Part shown: one piece after another, positions 1 through 13,100 of the stretch
How the letters are laid out: each line of letters opens with the position of its first letter
Numbering within the stretch: the first letter of the stretch is position 1
Assembly: GCA_022113835.1 (NCBI GenBank)
Contig: JAILWY010000012.1
Span: 5,084,001-5,148,000, forward strand
From: Atopsyche davidsoni
Taxonomy: Eukaryota > Arthropoda > Insecta > Trichoptera > Hydrobiosidae
Direction of reading: 5' to 3'
DNA length: 64,000 bases
Notes under the pieces: model-generated
What the model was told of the DNA's origin: nothing
What the model saw: the letters and a program-made list of their open reading frames with translations, nothing else
Database searches by the model: none
Position numbers and translations under genes: made by a program

Positions 1-119
1 ATGAACTTTCATTTGAACACAGCCAGAGCTTTTCACAGTATATTGGTAGTCAGAATAGGGGCGCTGTTCAATTTATACTCTACTAATAGTGCTGTCGTCA
101 TTTGAAGCATATTTAGGTA

Positions 120-235
120 CATTTTCAGGAGCCGAGGGCCTTTGCTCGCACCCCCGGCGGGTTATTTAACGTCACGAATAATAGAGTAAATGCACAGCAA
201 AAGGCACCCGGCCGGCGCGGCGCTCGGCGGCCCGT
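120..235. promoter_or_regulatory. GC-rich patch
   Basis: A patch of C/G-rich sequence including several overlapping GGCGCG and CGGCGG words ends abruptly in an A/T-only stretch (GTAAATTAAATAAAC). No frame or splice signal was seen. Calling it an enhancer-type element is inference from composition. Confidence 0.2.
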
Positions 236-637
236 AAATTAAATAAACAAGTTGTCATTTTATAACGACGCGCAAAACTTTCAGTCGAATTGTTTGTTTA
301 TAGTCGACCCTAATATTGACAGGTAAAAAGTCGTGTCATAAATATAATAAAACTATATTCGACACATCGTGACAGTACTAAATTTGTAAAGTTAATGCAC
401 AAATATATGTCATTGTAATTTTGCAGTTTGATATATTAAAATAGAATGATATATTACACTTTTACATTACTACTTATAAGTTGAATGTATAAAATATAAT
501 ATATAAGATGAACCACAATTGATTATGGTTATGCGACAAAATAACACTTAAAACCAAGGATGTCTATAACCAAATAAAGTACATACAATATCAAATAACT
601 ATATCTGCTTAAAAGTATTTTTTTATTCGTTTAAATA

Positions 638-659
638 CACCTATATATCACCTATATAT
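638..659. repeat. Two-copy 11-bp tandem repeat
   Basis: CACCTATATAT occurs twice head to tail. Confidence 0.9.
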
Positions 660-828
660 CAATGTGCGATTTCAAAAAAATATATACGGAGAATTTTTCA
701 TAATAATTTTTAAAAATATTACTTAAATACCTGATATAAATAATAGTGGAAACATAAGAATATGTGTATTCAGTAATAATTACTCTAAGCATTATGGTAA
801 ACCAAGTCACGTTAAGCTTTGATATATT

Positions 829-888
829 TGCTTCAGTACCAAATGTATCTGCCTATGCTGATAGGCAGATACATTTGGTACTGAAGCA
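829..888. repeat. Perfect 28-bp inverted repeat with a 4-nt loop
   Basis: The left arm is 829-856, the loop GCTG is 857-860 and the right arm 861-888 is the exact reverse complement. Pairing stops at the next base outward (T828 with C889). Transcribed on either strand, it would form a 28-bp blunt hairpin. The arms are of average base composition, not simple repeats, and are unrelated to known insect microRNAs as far as I recall. It is shorter and more perfect than a usual pre-miRNA. A recent local template-switch event is the simplest origin. Confidence 0.95.
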
Positions 889-2229
889 CACTTGAAGGTA
901 CAATAGAAAAACTCTAATTGCCCATGTCGCAGAAAAGTAATTATGTTAATACCTATTTTTGGTATGTAAATGACAAGAATCCAGACCGAGCCGCAGCTTG
1001 TGCCGTAAACAAAGATATGTTTTCTAATTTATATTTGAAAGTTAATATACGTGACCAGAAATTTATATAAAGGAGAAAATACCTCTTTTAAAAATAATTT
1101 CAGTAGTATTTAAGTTAAAAGGTAAACTTGAATATATATGACAAAAGTAATTTGATATAAAAAAATAATTATAAAATAATTTACAGCAATGCCTGAATTA
1201 CAATTACACATATCGGCGCGATCGTACCTGTCAATTACGTTCTCGCAATAATAGTACCCGAGCCGTACAATGTAACCTTATCATTACTGGATAGTAATGT
1301 TGAAGATAAATACAAAGATACAACGAGTAAATTTATATTTATCTTTATTTCAACATCTCGGTCTGAAGCTAATAAGATGTATAGCTTGTATAGGTAAAAG
1401 CTTTAATCGAAGCAGACATCAAACCCAGTTCAGGTCCCGACCACGTCCGTCAGGAAGCCTGGACAGGCTATCTTATGCTGATAATTTAGATACTAGAATA
1501 AATTTAAAACGCTGTATTATAAATGTGTTTCTAATTTTGATCGCGGTTTTTATTTACATATCATTTGTTTCCGTGAATTATTCATAAAACCACAAAAAAA
1601 GAATTGCGGTGATAAAAATAAAGTGTTAATGTCTTAGCGTTTGACTCAGGATTTGGAATCTTCGACTCATGAATTCAAGGTGTGCAAGTTTGATTCGCGC
1701 TCTGATAGATAAATTTTAAATTGATATAATGTATAATCAGATTTTAACTATTTTTAGTGACTTTTCAAAAATCTTTGTATGAATAAAAATAAAGCGCTAC
1801 CAGAAAGCAAACAGGTAAGTTCATAAACTTGACATAAAAATAAGTTTATACGAATTCGACAGTCAAAATGAAAATAAAAATATTTAATATACAGCTCAAA
1901 GGCAATTTTAAAAACTTATTTCACATCTAAGGAATGTTTAATTCCACACAAACATAAGTTTATTAGCATATTTTAATTAAATTTATATACCGATAGAATT
2001 TTTTATTTTAATAAAGACAGAAATATAATTTTAATGAAATACAACCCAACCAAAGTTAAATTAATTAAGAAGAAGTTTACTTGTGATTAAATGTGTCCTG
2101 ACTTTATTTGAGAAGTATAGAATAATCATGTACTTATAAATTAAAATTTAGCAGCAACTGATTTATGGTGAAATATACGCACTGAAGTCTGTCACAGATA
2201 ATGCAGTAAATAATATCATGTTGTAAGCA

Positions 2230-2370
2230 AGTTCACGCAAGTGAGTTACTCGTACGCAAGTACCGGGCCCGCCGGCGCAGGAGACAGGTGAACGTAAAAG
2301 AAACCGAGAGTGAACTTGAGACCGGTTTGGCCATCTCTCCGCGGCCCGCTCGGTATACCACAACCACGGA
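2230..2370. promoter_or_regulatory. GC-rich patch
   Basis: A GC-rich segment around ACCGGGCCCGCCGGCGC. Short frames of about 65 codons overlap it on both strands and look like composition effects. Confidence 0.2.
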
Positions 2371-2989
2371 CACGGGAGGTGTTGATATAATTATCACGAC
2401 GGATGTAAGTGGGAATGTTTTCGTTATGTCTTCTTGCGGTGAAAGTATTATTTACACGAAAAAATATATTTCACTAATATAATGACGCAATTACCTCCCT
2501 GCTAGTTCGCACGATCTAATTCAATTGCCGCATTTCATTTCGTCTTCAATTTTTTTTTTTTTTGAGAAATAAAGAGGTTTAGTTGGAATTTAAGTAGAAA
2601 TAACAAGTCATAAAGTGGTAACGGTGTAAAATGTACAATCGAATAACATGTACAAAATTTGAGCGGGCATGCATTACAAGTAATAAAAGGCAAAATTAGC
2701 TATCAAGATAAAAATATATAACGATACTCCGCACGGAAAGCATGGTTCCCGGAAATAAATTCCACCGGGTGTAGAGATGTCAGTTTCAACATGTAGGGAG
2801 TCATCAACGTTCCACGATAACAATGTGAAATAACAAAAAAAACAAACTTTACGTTGAGTATTTCTATTCACGTTCTTGAAGTCTCACTGAAATGAGCGAT
2901 CAACTGGTGTACCCAAACAGTCGTTTAGCAACTGCAATCATTGGCCGGGAACTTGAAATATATTCCCTCAGATTAAACGTGCATTAAAA

Positions 2990-3190
2990 GTTAGTACCGC
3001 GGCGGGAATGCATCGGGGAGTGCGCTCGTTGCATTCAAAACGCTCATTAAGACGATTAAGCGGTGCTGGCCTTAATAAGTAAAATTACGAAAAGCCGCGA
3101 TAAGCCCGCGGGCTCCCACGGCACCCCCGGCCGCCCCGCCCCATCCCCATCCCCATCCCCATCCCCATCCCCATCCCCTGCACCCACACG
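2990..3190. promoter_or_regulatory. GC-rich patch carrying the CCCCAT tract
   Basis: It begins with CCGCGGCGGGAATGC, passes through an AT-rich spacer with TTAATAAG and ends in the C-rich hexamer repeat. No coding potential was seen. Confidence 0.2.
3139..3178. repeat. (CCCCAT)6 hexanucleotide repeat with G-quadruplex potential on the minus strand
   Basis: Six exact CCCCAT units are followed by one more CCCC. The minus strand therefore has seven G4 runs separated by AT, which satisfies the usual G-quadruplex pattern. If the intron model is right, the G-rich strand is the RNA-like strand. It does not match the TTAGG telomere repeat of insects. Confidence 0.95.
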
Positions 3191-3329
3191 GGGGCATAAT
3201 TTATTGTTCAAATACGGCAAATAGCTGCACTGCGCTCTGTGAAAGTTATTCTCTATTTACTGCGACCTGTAGTCCGATAGTGAAAGTCGTGAAATAATTA
3301 CTCGAATAACCGTGCGTTATCGTATGCTG

Positions 3330-3347
3330 TTTTTTTTTTTTTTTTTT
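3330..3347. repeat. Poly(T) run of 18
   Basis: Homopolymer; another T run of 14 lies at 2550-2563. Confidence 0.95.
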
Positions 3348-3839
3348 GTTTTACTGAGAACGAAGAGTTTAGGTTTTATAATACGTGTTGAGTGTATTGA
3401 GTCACGGTTTACTAAAATAGAAAACGTGGGTGCCCTCTGTCTGCAATATTTTCGGAGTAGAATCTAAAACCGTAGACAAAACAAGATAAAATAACATCAT
3501 CAGTCTTCACATTAAAAATATAGACTGATAAACACATTCTGGCTCATTAATGAAACAAATAAGAAAAACAATGCTATTAAGTATGATTTACATTAAAATG
3601 AGCTTTTCAAAACGTTTTTGTATAAATTATTAAAATATAAATATCGGCATCAATAATAAACATGTGATATATTTAGTTTTATGCCCCTGTCAGTAATACA
3701 TTTTTATTTAAATGTATTGCTTATATAATAAACATGATGTAGTATATTAAAGTGAAATACGTGAAAAATTCAAAACGACAAAGACTAGTACGAAACTGGA
3801 TCACGACTGGGTGATCTTCAAAAGAGCATCATCCGAATG

Positions 3840-3960
3840 CATTTTTACAAGGACAGTCCTTGCGATTGCGATTGAAGTGCTCGCGATGCTCGCGGGGCAA
3901 TGAATAATGCAGGGAGCGGCGGGTAACGAGGGCGCATGCCGCTCAGAAAAAAATAACCAG
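3840..3960. promoter_or_regulatory. Small GC-rich patch with nested repeats
   Basis: It contains the 13-bp near-palindrome AAGGACAGTCCTT, a doubled GCGATT and a doubled GCTCGCG-like word, then GGAGCGGCGGGTAACG. No gene was seen. Confidence 0.2.
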
Positions 3961-6399
3961 CCTTCTCACGGAGTGTAAATTTTTAGAAAAATCACCGCCA
4001 TCCTAATTAAATACACGTATTGTGTGATCTCGTATTCGTAACAACACAAAAAGAAAATCCAGCCTCCACCAAGGAAAGCAGAGTTACAAAAGGATGAATA
4101 TAAAAACATGATTTTTTTAATCAATCCGCTCGTGATTAAAATTCAGAATTTCATGTTTTGACTTTGAATGAAATAAGGAATAAAAGTTTAATATTTAGCT
4201 ATAGTATTGTGAACTAAAATATTGATTGTAATTTTTAGTCATTGGTTTTTATATAAATAAAATAAAATACAAATATATATTGGCACTTAATATAAAACAT
4301 TACGAGTTGTCCATTTTAGTATGGCAGTATTTTCGATTGGCACATTTCATTCGCAGGGTTCAGAGTTGTGATTAAAACCATTTATAGTGCGCCATTAATC
4401 ACGCAGCCAAACTGGAGCCGCAACGAGTGACGCGTGCCTAGTCGCAGGGACCTAACATATATCTATAATTCATTATACATCGTTTTGAGTTTTATTTTTA
4501 ATATAATAATCAATTTTTTGCAATTTAAAAAAAGGTATCCAATAACATTCGTTTGAATTGTATCGTTATGCTCCACCGAAATCATTAATTTTCCTTGAAA
4601 ACACTGTCTAAAAATTAACAAAATGATTCGATTGAGTCCGAGCACATGACTGTTTTTACATTTAGATATTTAAATATAAAAGTTATTAGTTATTATTTTA
4701 AGAATAACACGTATATTTTCACGAAAACCCACGACACGAAGTAATAACAAGTAATACTCAATCGCTTGCTTTGTGAAAAGGTTCTCTCAAAAGAGCTGTG
4801 GCGAACCCTCCGAGGCCTTTCACCTGGAAAAGTTTATGTAGTTAGAAGGTTTTCACAATTTTAGTGCTTGATTATATGTTTTACAAACATATGTCTTAAT
4901 AATAATATACAGAGTCTTGCTTTAAAATTTATAAACCATTGTTTTGTGTGGTTTATATTATAAAATGTAGAAAAATACAATTGTCGACGTTATACAATAA
5001 AATTATAAATATTTTAAGATTCAAGATAAAATACGATAAAATAAGTGTTTTTCATACTATTTATCATTAATAAATGAACTATAATTTTAAAATGTACACA
5101 TTAAATATGTATAACTAAAAATATCTGTATAAAGACTCAAGTGTCATAATTTTTTTCAATAGACATATTTTTTGTTTTAATAAAAGAATAAAAATCTTTT
5201 TAGTTATTGAAATAAATGTAGCAATAATTTTATATTTTATATTAAAGAAAATAATTTTTATATTAACTAAATCGACATGGAATTCTAATAATATCTGTTA
5301 TTAGCAAGTAACAATAATACATTGCATAGCTGCGTTTGAAGAAATAATAAAAGCGGCGAAAGCAGGATGAGCAAATAAACAAGCAAAGTCTTCAGCAAAA
5401 GATGCAGAGTCAAGATATGACGAGAACTTCGCTAAATAAACCAATTAACATACATTACCCGACCAAGAAGAATAGAAACGAACTGGTCTTACATTTGACG
5501 GTATGGAACAAACAAGCAGAGAGATCAGGTAAAATGAAAATTTCTGCGGAATAAAGTATGATAAATGTTAAAGTTATTTTACATAAAGAATATTTATCTA
5601 CCATGAAAATTAAATAAATAATCTTTTAAATAACGGCATCAATCGATTATAATCTACTTTGTTATAATACGTCGTGGTTAAGTTGCATTGATTCTATTGC
5701 ATTGGGAAAGATTTAATGTTTATATATTGCGTGACATGAATTGATAATAAAGAACTCCCGACTATCTGGTGCAGATATCCGGAGGTAGATAGGTAGACGA
5801 GAAAACAAGATATTGCACACACATCAGCGGCATTTACTACTGGACCGGTTCGATGTTATAATTCAAAGATATATATACGTATAACTATTAAATACACTCT
5901 AATACGTTTGATTAATGTCTATGCACAAAGATAAAAAGGTTAATGTTTGGTTTTATTATATAACACTATTATTGAATAATACAATACAGAGATGTTCTAT
6001 TTACTTTTTTTGGCAAACTAGAAAGTTCATTGGATCATTGAAACTTAGTGTCTATTATAAATTTGCATTTTATGGTTTTGCAGTGTTCTTCTGCAAGAGC
6101 AATGATGTGAACAACCCATATTTTAAACAATATAATTCAATGGTCTGGCTTAAGACGATTTTTGTAGACATTAATCCACCTAGTGCAATAAAATGAGAAT
6201 TGATCTGCAAGTAACTATCTGAACTTGCTGAATACCAAAGTAAGACTAGTACATTTCTTGTTGCTGTCACAAAAAATTGTATTTCGATTACATGAAAACA
6301 ACGTCAAATTAAAAATGATACTCGAAATCACGCAGTCAATAAAGGTTAGCCCTTTTGTTACATCACGAACGACGAGTTTAAATTGCTGCCACTCAACAA

Positions 6400-6560
6400 A
6401 GCCGGGGGGCTGGGCAGAGTAATTATTTCTTTCACACATCCACGGTTCACTGTGTTGATGGGCGCAAATAGAGCGCCGAGACGCTTAATCTGCCGCCCGC
6501 GCCGGGAAGCGGGGCGGTTATTGAATCAAACCGGCAGTGGACTCCGCAAACAAAGTGGCC
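6400..6560. promoter_or_regulatory. GC-rich patch
   Basis: A CpG-rich block around CGCCGCCCGCGCCGGGAAG is flanked by AT-rich DNA. Overlapping frames on both strands (about 70 codons) have no recognisable features. Confidence 0.2.
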
Positions 6561-9500
6561 AGGGAAATTTGAAAACGCTGGCAGTCTGGATGGCGACATG
6601 TTTTATGTAACACCATTATAAAGGATAATCTAGTAGATATATATAAATGCAGCGTATAAATGTACAAACATATATGGGTTCTAAAAAAAGGCCAAAAAGT
6701 TAAAACTAGCTTCGTATCAATCAATGATATTATTTTTAATTTGAATGCTCAAAAAAAAAAAAATTAAATTCAGTAGACGAATAATTTTAAAGATAAGATT
6801 ATCATAGTTAAAAATGGGTATAATTTCAATAAAATGACTGTCGGTTGTTATTGTTAAAAACTACACGATATCTGATAGTAGATTTTTAACGTTTAGTCTT
6901 GTATAGAAAAAAGTCACAGAAAGCATTATCAGGGATGATTAATGGTAGATAAAACAGCAAATTACAAGAAGTACACTTTATAACTTTTCGACGTCAGCCA
7001 AATCCCAGTTAAATCACCAATACTTTTTCACTTGCAGAGAAGTCTTTGAGAGCAATTTGCATTGACATTTTCTCAAAAGAAATCAATTGAATGGCTAATA
7101 TAATATACATGGACCAAAAATATATATTCAGTTGAATTATTTTTTAAATATAAATATCAATTAAATCAGTTTTTAATGTAAGTATAATATATACGTGAAT
7201 GATGCAATATGTTGACATTTACACAATAAATTCACTCCAGATGCCCTTTTCACAAACAAACATGTTTCCAAAGCTGACAAATAAGAGTATCGATTTGAAT
7301 AACAAACAACCCATTTACAATTTAAATGCATTAAAATCTACGAGAAGAAGGAAATCAAGATGTTTGAGACATAAATTCGTTAACATTTATCAAATAATTT
7401 CGCAGGCTACGTATTCATGAGTCGGGTGACCTCGCTCGTAATGCTCCTAACAAGAGGTGTCGGCCGGGCTTCTTGTCTCGGTGCTTTAATAGCTCTGCTT
7501 TGTGGCCACTAATTTAAATTTATATTAAGACAAAAGCAGTTAAATCAAAGGAGTTTAAACTCTCGAGTGTTGGTGGAGCCAAACGGGAAATTATTCAGGC
7601 TGAGCGCACTCGAATAGGTTGAAACATATGGACCGTCTGCGCGTCTCGCTCGAGACACTCCTTAGATCTACAGAGAATAAATATAACGAAGGACAAGACG
7701 GTGAGGTCAATACGAAGGGTAAAAAATGTAAACTGAATTTATTACAGCGAATTCCTAGGCCTACTCAATATATTATTGCTACATGTTGAGATAATCGATG
7801 ATTTTTTTTTTAAATTTGAGGCAGAGCGTTAATACAAAATACAAAATTTTACTCTTGAAAGAGAATCTCAAATCAGTGCACATCTCTATATCGATATTTG
7901 GGATTTATATACGAGTGTAATGTATATTTTTTCTCAATACATTAATATTAATGCTGAAGATAAATTTTGGGTAAACACACAAACAATATCATATTTTGAT
8001 AAACTTTGCATTCAAATGTTTTCCCTATCATTGCAACAATAAAATTCTCTGTCCCTACAATTAATAACAAATACTAAAATGTATTAAAAAATCGTTAATT
8101 CAATTAAAAGTTAAGGTATAAGATTGTCACGTTTCATTTTTTAGGGTAAATTTTGTAATTATCGCATTTTAAAGTACTAACAATTCATAAGTTAAGTATC
8201 ACAATGGATTGAAAATATAAAATACTCGTATACGAGATTTTTAATAATTACTGTACATGAGTGAATTTCACCAAAGTATATTGTAAGATTTGAAAGGTAT
8301 GTATGTATTCGACTATGGAAGTGCTAAATTTACTTTCATTTTAGTATTATACAAATTCGTCAAAGTACTAGTCACTTAGAAGATACGTGCACCATTAGCA
8401 TTATATCGAATGAAGACTTTTAAGATAAAAGCTTTACGACAGACGTGTCTTCTCAAGCAATGGAATAAATAAAATAGACAGAGACTGATGGTGCGCGATT
8501 AATTTAATAAAATAGTTGCCATTATAAGGACAAAGATTTTCAAGTGGAAAGCAATTTTGCTTTATTAATCATGTTTATATTATACGTTCTGCGAGAAAAA
8601 GAAGAGAATGAAATTACTGAACAATTTTCTCAGAAAATATTGCTTAAGATAATTAATTACTTTACATAGGAAGATGTCCAAAAAACTCTATTGTGAAATC
8701 AATAGCAGAATATAATGAATGCTTTTAAGCACCCACTTGTTTATTTTTATATAAAATAAGAAATAATATATATTTACCAACGTAGGTCAAGGCTATGTTA
8801 CTAAAAAAAATCATATTTGACTTAAATTGAAGGCAAAACACGAATACAAAAAAAATAATGAGTAAATAATGACCCAACAATTAAATAAATGACACAAAAT
8901 GAAGATTTAAAAAAACTTTACGTATGGTATTAGGAATGTTTTTGAGAAATAATAGGTGTGTTGAAAGGCCTGTAATAAAACATCGGATGGACTTGTTCAC
9001 ACGATCAAATAAATCCGATGTAATCGAAGCCCATTAGGTTAATATTACGCGTGGTGATTGGCTGTGCGTTACCTGGCCAAGGTAAACAACGTCCATGATA
9101 AGCACGAGAACGTGTCAGCAGCTGCGGACCTGACGGGCAACCGAGTAAGCCTGAAAGGCAAAATACTCAATAGTAATTAAATATTAAAAATAAAGAAAAA
9201 CACTATAAACAGGTAAACCGTGTTATTCAGAAGAACCGGGATGACTTTTTCATGCGATATTTTACATAGTGGGGTAATAAGATTAAGGCAAAAAAAATAT
9301 TTTTATTAAAGAAAAGACAAAGAATACCTTGCAGTACTTTATGTGAGCATTATCGATTCAGCAGTAAATATGCCTGTCATTGTACACGGCAAGACATTAG
9401 AAACGTATTCTGACACGCAATTCGAGGAAACGCTAGTAACGCAGTCGATGCTAAATAAACAATTATGGGTCATTTATAATGCATTGACGTACAAACATGC

Positions 9501-10122
9501 TCACAACGAGCTGTTATTCTTTTTAATTGCCCGGTAAAACCGTTAGTAATTATTTATATATCGTTGGTAAGTACTTACAAAAATATATTTATTCATATTG
9601 TTAAAATAAAAACACACAATCAAGTTAAGCACAACGTACAATATCAAACGATTTATTTAAATACATATTTAATGAATCCAACATGCATGCTGTTTCAGAA
9701 TTGAATTTAAAATAACTATCAACGGTCAGTCTCCATGTTGAGTTGTTTAAAATGCACCGTATATTTAGATGAGAGTAACAAGCTCAGTGTATAAACGGTC
9801 GATATGTTAAACATTGTGGCAGCCTAGCAGCGAATAAAGCCCAGAGCCTACTAGTCGATATATAGGTGAATATAAGCTGAGTACAAATATTTCTCGTGCG
9901 TAATGTACATAATGCATTGAATAAATTTGCATCCAAAACACTTTACTTTCACGAAATATCTACAAACGTATTTTTAAACTTTTTGTAATTTAAAACCTAG
10001 TAACCATACAGTTACTTTGCCACGTTCAAAGAGTGGCAAACGTTCATTTGAAAATGTGAAAATTCATGATATTCTGACTCATATTAGATACAAAATAATG
10101 CTGTGCGTAATGTTTGCTTGCG

Positions 10123-10140
10123 AATAAATAAATAAATAAT
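10123..10140. repeat. (AATA)n microsatellite
   Basis: About four tandem AATA units in AT-rich DNA. Confidence 0.8.
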
Positions 10141-13100
10141 TTCTGTGTACATGATCGTCAAGAGGCTAGAAACATCCTGTAATATAATAAGCTCTGTATA
10201 GAGGCGAATGCAGGCCGACCGCAATATCATTAAGCCCAATACACTCAGTGTTAGAACTTAGAACCACACCGCGGGGAATCACCGACCTGGGACTTGGCTT
10301 CTTTATGGCAGCCGTGAACCGATACAAGAACCCAGCAGTTACAATATCTTAGGCACGCGTAGATCATTCTAGAAACAAAATAATTCAGGTATTGTTTCTT
10401 TCTCTCACGGGATTACAATGGATTAACTCGGAGATTAAGACTGCAAGGTTCAACACGAATTAGTCATAATGAAGATAACTACGTAATAACGTAAAATATA
10501 AATATGGTTTATTCAAATAAAACATATGCGTTTATTTCATAGACAGTGTAATCAAAAGAATATAGAAATCGATAAGTCGGACGCTAGGTGCGAATGCAAC
10601 GAAATATTTGTAATTCTTATATAGTGATTACGAAAATACAATGATAACCAACGATAAACTTGATACATAACAAAATGAATGTGTGTTATGTGTCCATTAC
10701 TAGAAAAGCTGGAGACCGTAAAAAGAGAAATATTGATATTGTTCTATTTTAAAAATAAAATCAAATTGGCATGTTTAGATAGAATAATAATTGAGATGCA
10801 TACAATACGCCTCCATGCACCAATTTGTCAATTGGAGCTTTTTCCCTTTGCTTGCAGAACTTGATTCTTGAAATTTTATTAATTTCCATGATTATTTATG
10901 GGTAAATACGAAGTAATATTTTTTCTTTACAAACCGTATAATTTATGTGCAATAGCATTTTACGATGAGTGGCAATTTAAAAATCCTGTATTAAAAGTGG
11001 CACTGCGTATTGTGTCATTTTCATTTCCGATGGTTTGCTGGTACGAGTACAATACACCCGCATATTCTTTATGGTCGAAGAATAGGCGTCCTTGGCAGAC
11101 ATGGGCCGACGACCAGGTCATGAGGAGCACGCCTGGCCTTCCGCTGCGTCCGGCGTGACTCGACACGACATCACCTACCGGGGACGCCGAGTAACCCCGA
11201 GCATCATCTGGTAGTTATTTGCCACAATAAAATTACGACTTAGAGGCCTTAAATGGGGTTATAAAATTATGAGATGATTAAAAAAAGCATTGTGAGAAAG
11301 AAATATTATCATTTAAAATTTTGGATAAAATAACATCTTCTAGATAAAAAAAAACAAAACATAAAATAATAATGAAATAATTATAAATTTTTGTTCAGGC
11401 AAAAACAGTTGACTAGCAAGTTGAAAGAAAAACTGTTTAGCAATCGTTCTACAATTAACGAATACATTTGACTTATTAATATATTTCATCTTATTTTTAC
11501 AATAAAAAAGGACCAAAAATTAAAACTTAAATTACCTAATATCATATATTCAAACAGAGTAATTTGTAGTTTCTGAAAAATACGCATAAATAAAAAATAT
11601 AACATGAGTGCATATTAGCAACAAAACGTAATTTATATTTAAGCATTTTAAAAGGAAGAAATAATTATTTTTTATAAGCTCAAATGACGGAATTTAAAAT
11701 ACATGATAAAATAACGAATGAAAGTTTATGACGTTCAGTTGATTAGCCATAATTTATAATACCGAAAGCCAATATATTCATAGGTGTTTTTACAGGCAGC
11801 ATTATACCGAGTTGAATAGAACAAGTAGTGAGTTATAGAAATTGTTAAGGATAATAATAAATTCCGGAAAATATGACGTAATCTTACCACATGTTCTTAT
11901 ATAAATAGCGATGAACCATCATTCGTGTAAGCATCGTTTTTCCATACCTGGAACAAATATAATAAAATATGATTATTCAAGCGAATCAATGACAAATCAA
12001 AATAACAAAAATAATACAAATAGGTAAAATATTTTTATTAACAAAGCAAAATACTTGTTAATCATCCTTGTAACAAAAACATCAACATTTTATAAGCGTC
12101 ATAAATAACCTGTTTAAGAAATGATTCAAGCGAATACTATATTATATCTTACTTCACTAGTAATACAAATAATTGCCTTAACCTGCATGTTAGACCAAAA
12201 ACATACAAATAATTGACTCGATGCATTGATCTGACATTTGCATTAAGGATTTTGTAACTAGATTTGTAAAATTTATGAAGGTTATTTTTATTAAAAATAA
12301 ATATTTAAAATGTTGATTTAGAATACAAAAAAAATTACTTATAGTTTTCAACAGCAAAAATATTATTAAATAACCAGATTAACAGCCACCGTTTTTGTAT
12401 TGCAAAGAAAACATCCTAAGTTTCTTTTTTAATTTATACCTACATTTCAAATATACCTCAAAGTTATATATATAGAAGTAATAAATCGACAGTCATTAAC
12501 TAACGACAGACAGAAGTGTAATAATAAAAATAAATATTTGGCGCTTTCCAATCACGGAAGTCGCTTATTGCTTAATAAAAATAAAAATTTCAACGAAGCT
12601 TGAAAATAAATATTTTTTTGCAAACACTATTACTACTAACAAAAATTCAAATAAGCACACACACATATGTTTGTAAATATATATATTAAAATTATAAAAT
12701 ACAGGCACACCTATCATATTATATAAGGGGAGAACTTTATTTGCAGATGGCCTTTAACGCGCGGAACGTATTCCAAAGAACCCGTTTATTAATTAACTAA
12801 TAATTTATACTTTGCTGAAATCAACTATTTTTTAAATATAAATAATGGGACATTTAATTTTAAATTTTAATTTGAAAATATCCAATCAGGATGTGATCTT
12901 AAAACGTGCTATTCATTAGAAATTTGTAAGGTTTGTATGTGAATTGAATATAAATGAATAATTCAAAATTAACGATGTTACAAAACGCTGATTGTAATGC
13001 AGTATTGTTCATAAACCTTATTATGCGCGAATAAATGTATAATGTATTGGGATCGTTTCTGGCATAATTAAAACTTTTCTTATGTTCTTCCAAGAAAGTT

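Noticed and set aside
829..888. Foldback as a conventional microRNA gene
   Set aside because: A 4-nt loop with perfect 28-bp arms and no lower stem is unlike canonical insect pre-miRNAs, so it is kept as an inverted repeat, not an ncRNA call.
3139..3178. CCCCAT tract as interstitial telomeric DNA
   Set aside because: The unit differs from the insect TTAGG and the vertebrate TTAGGG repeats.
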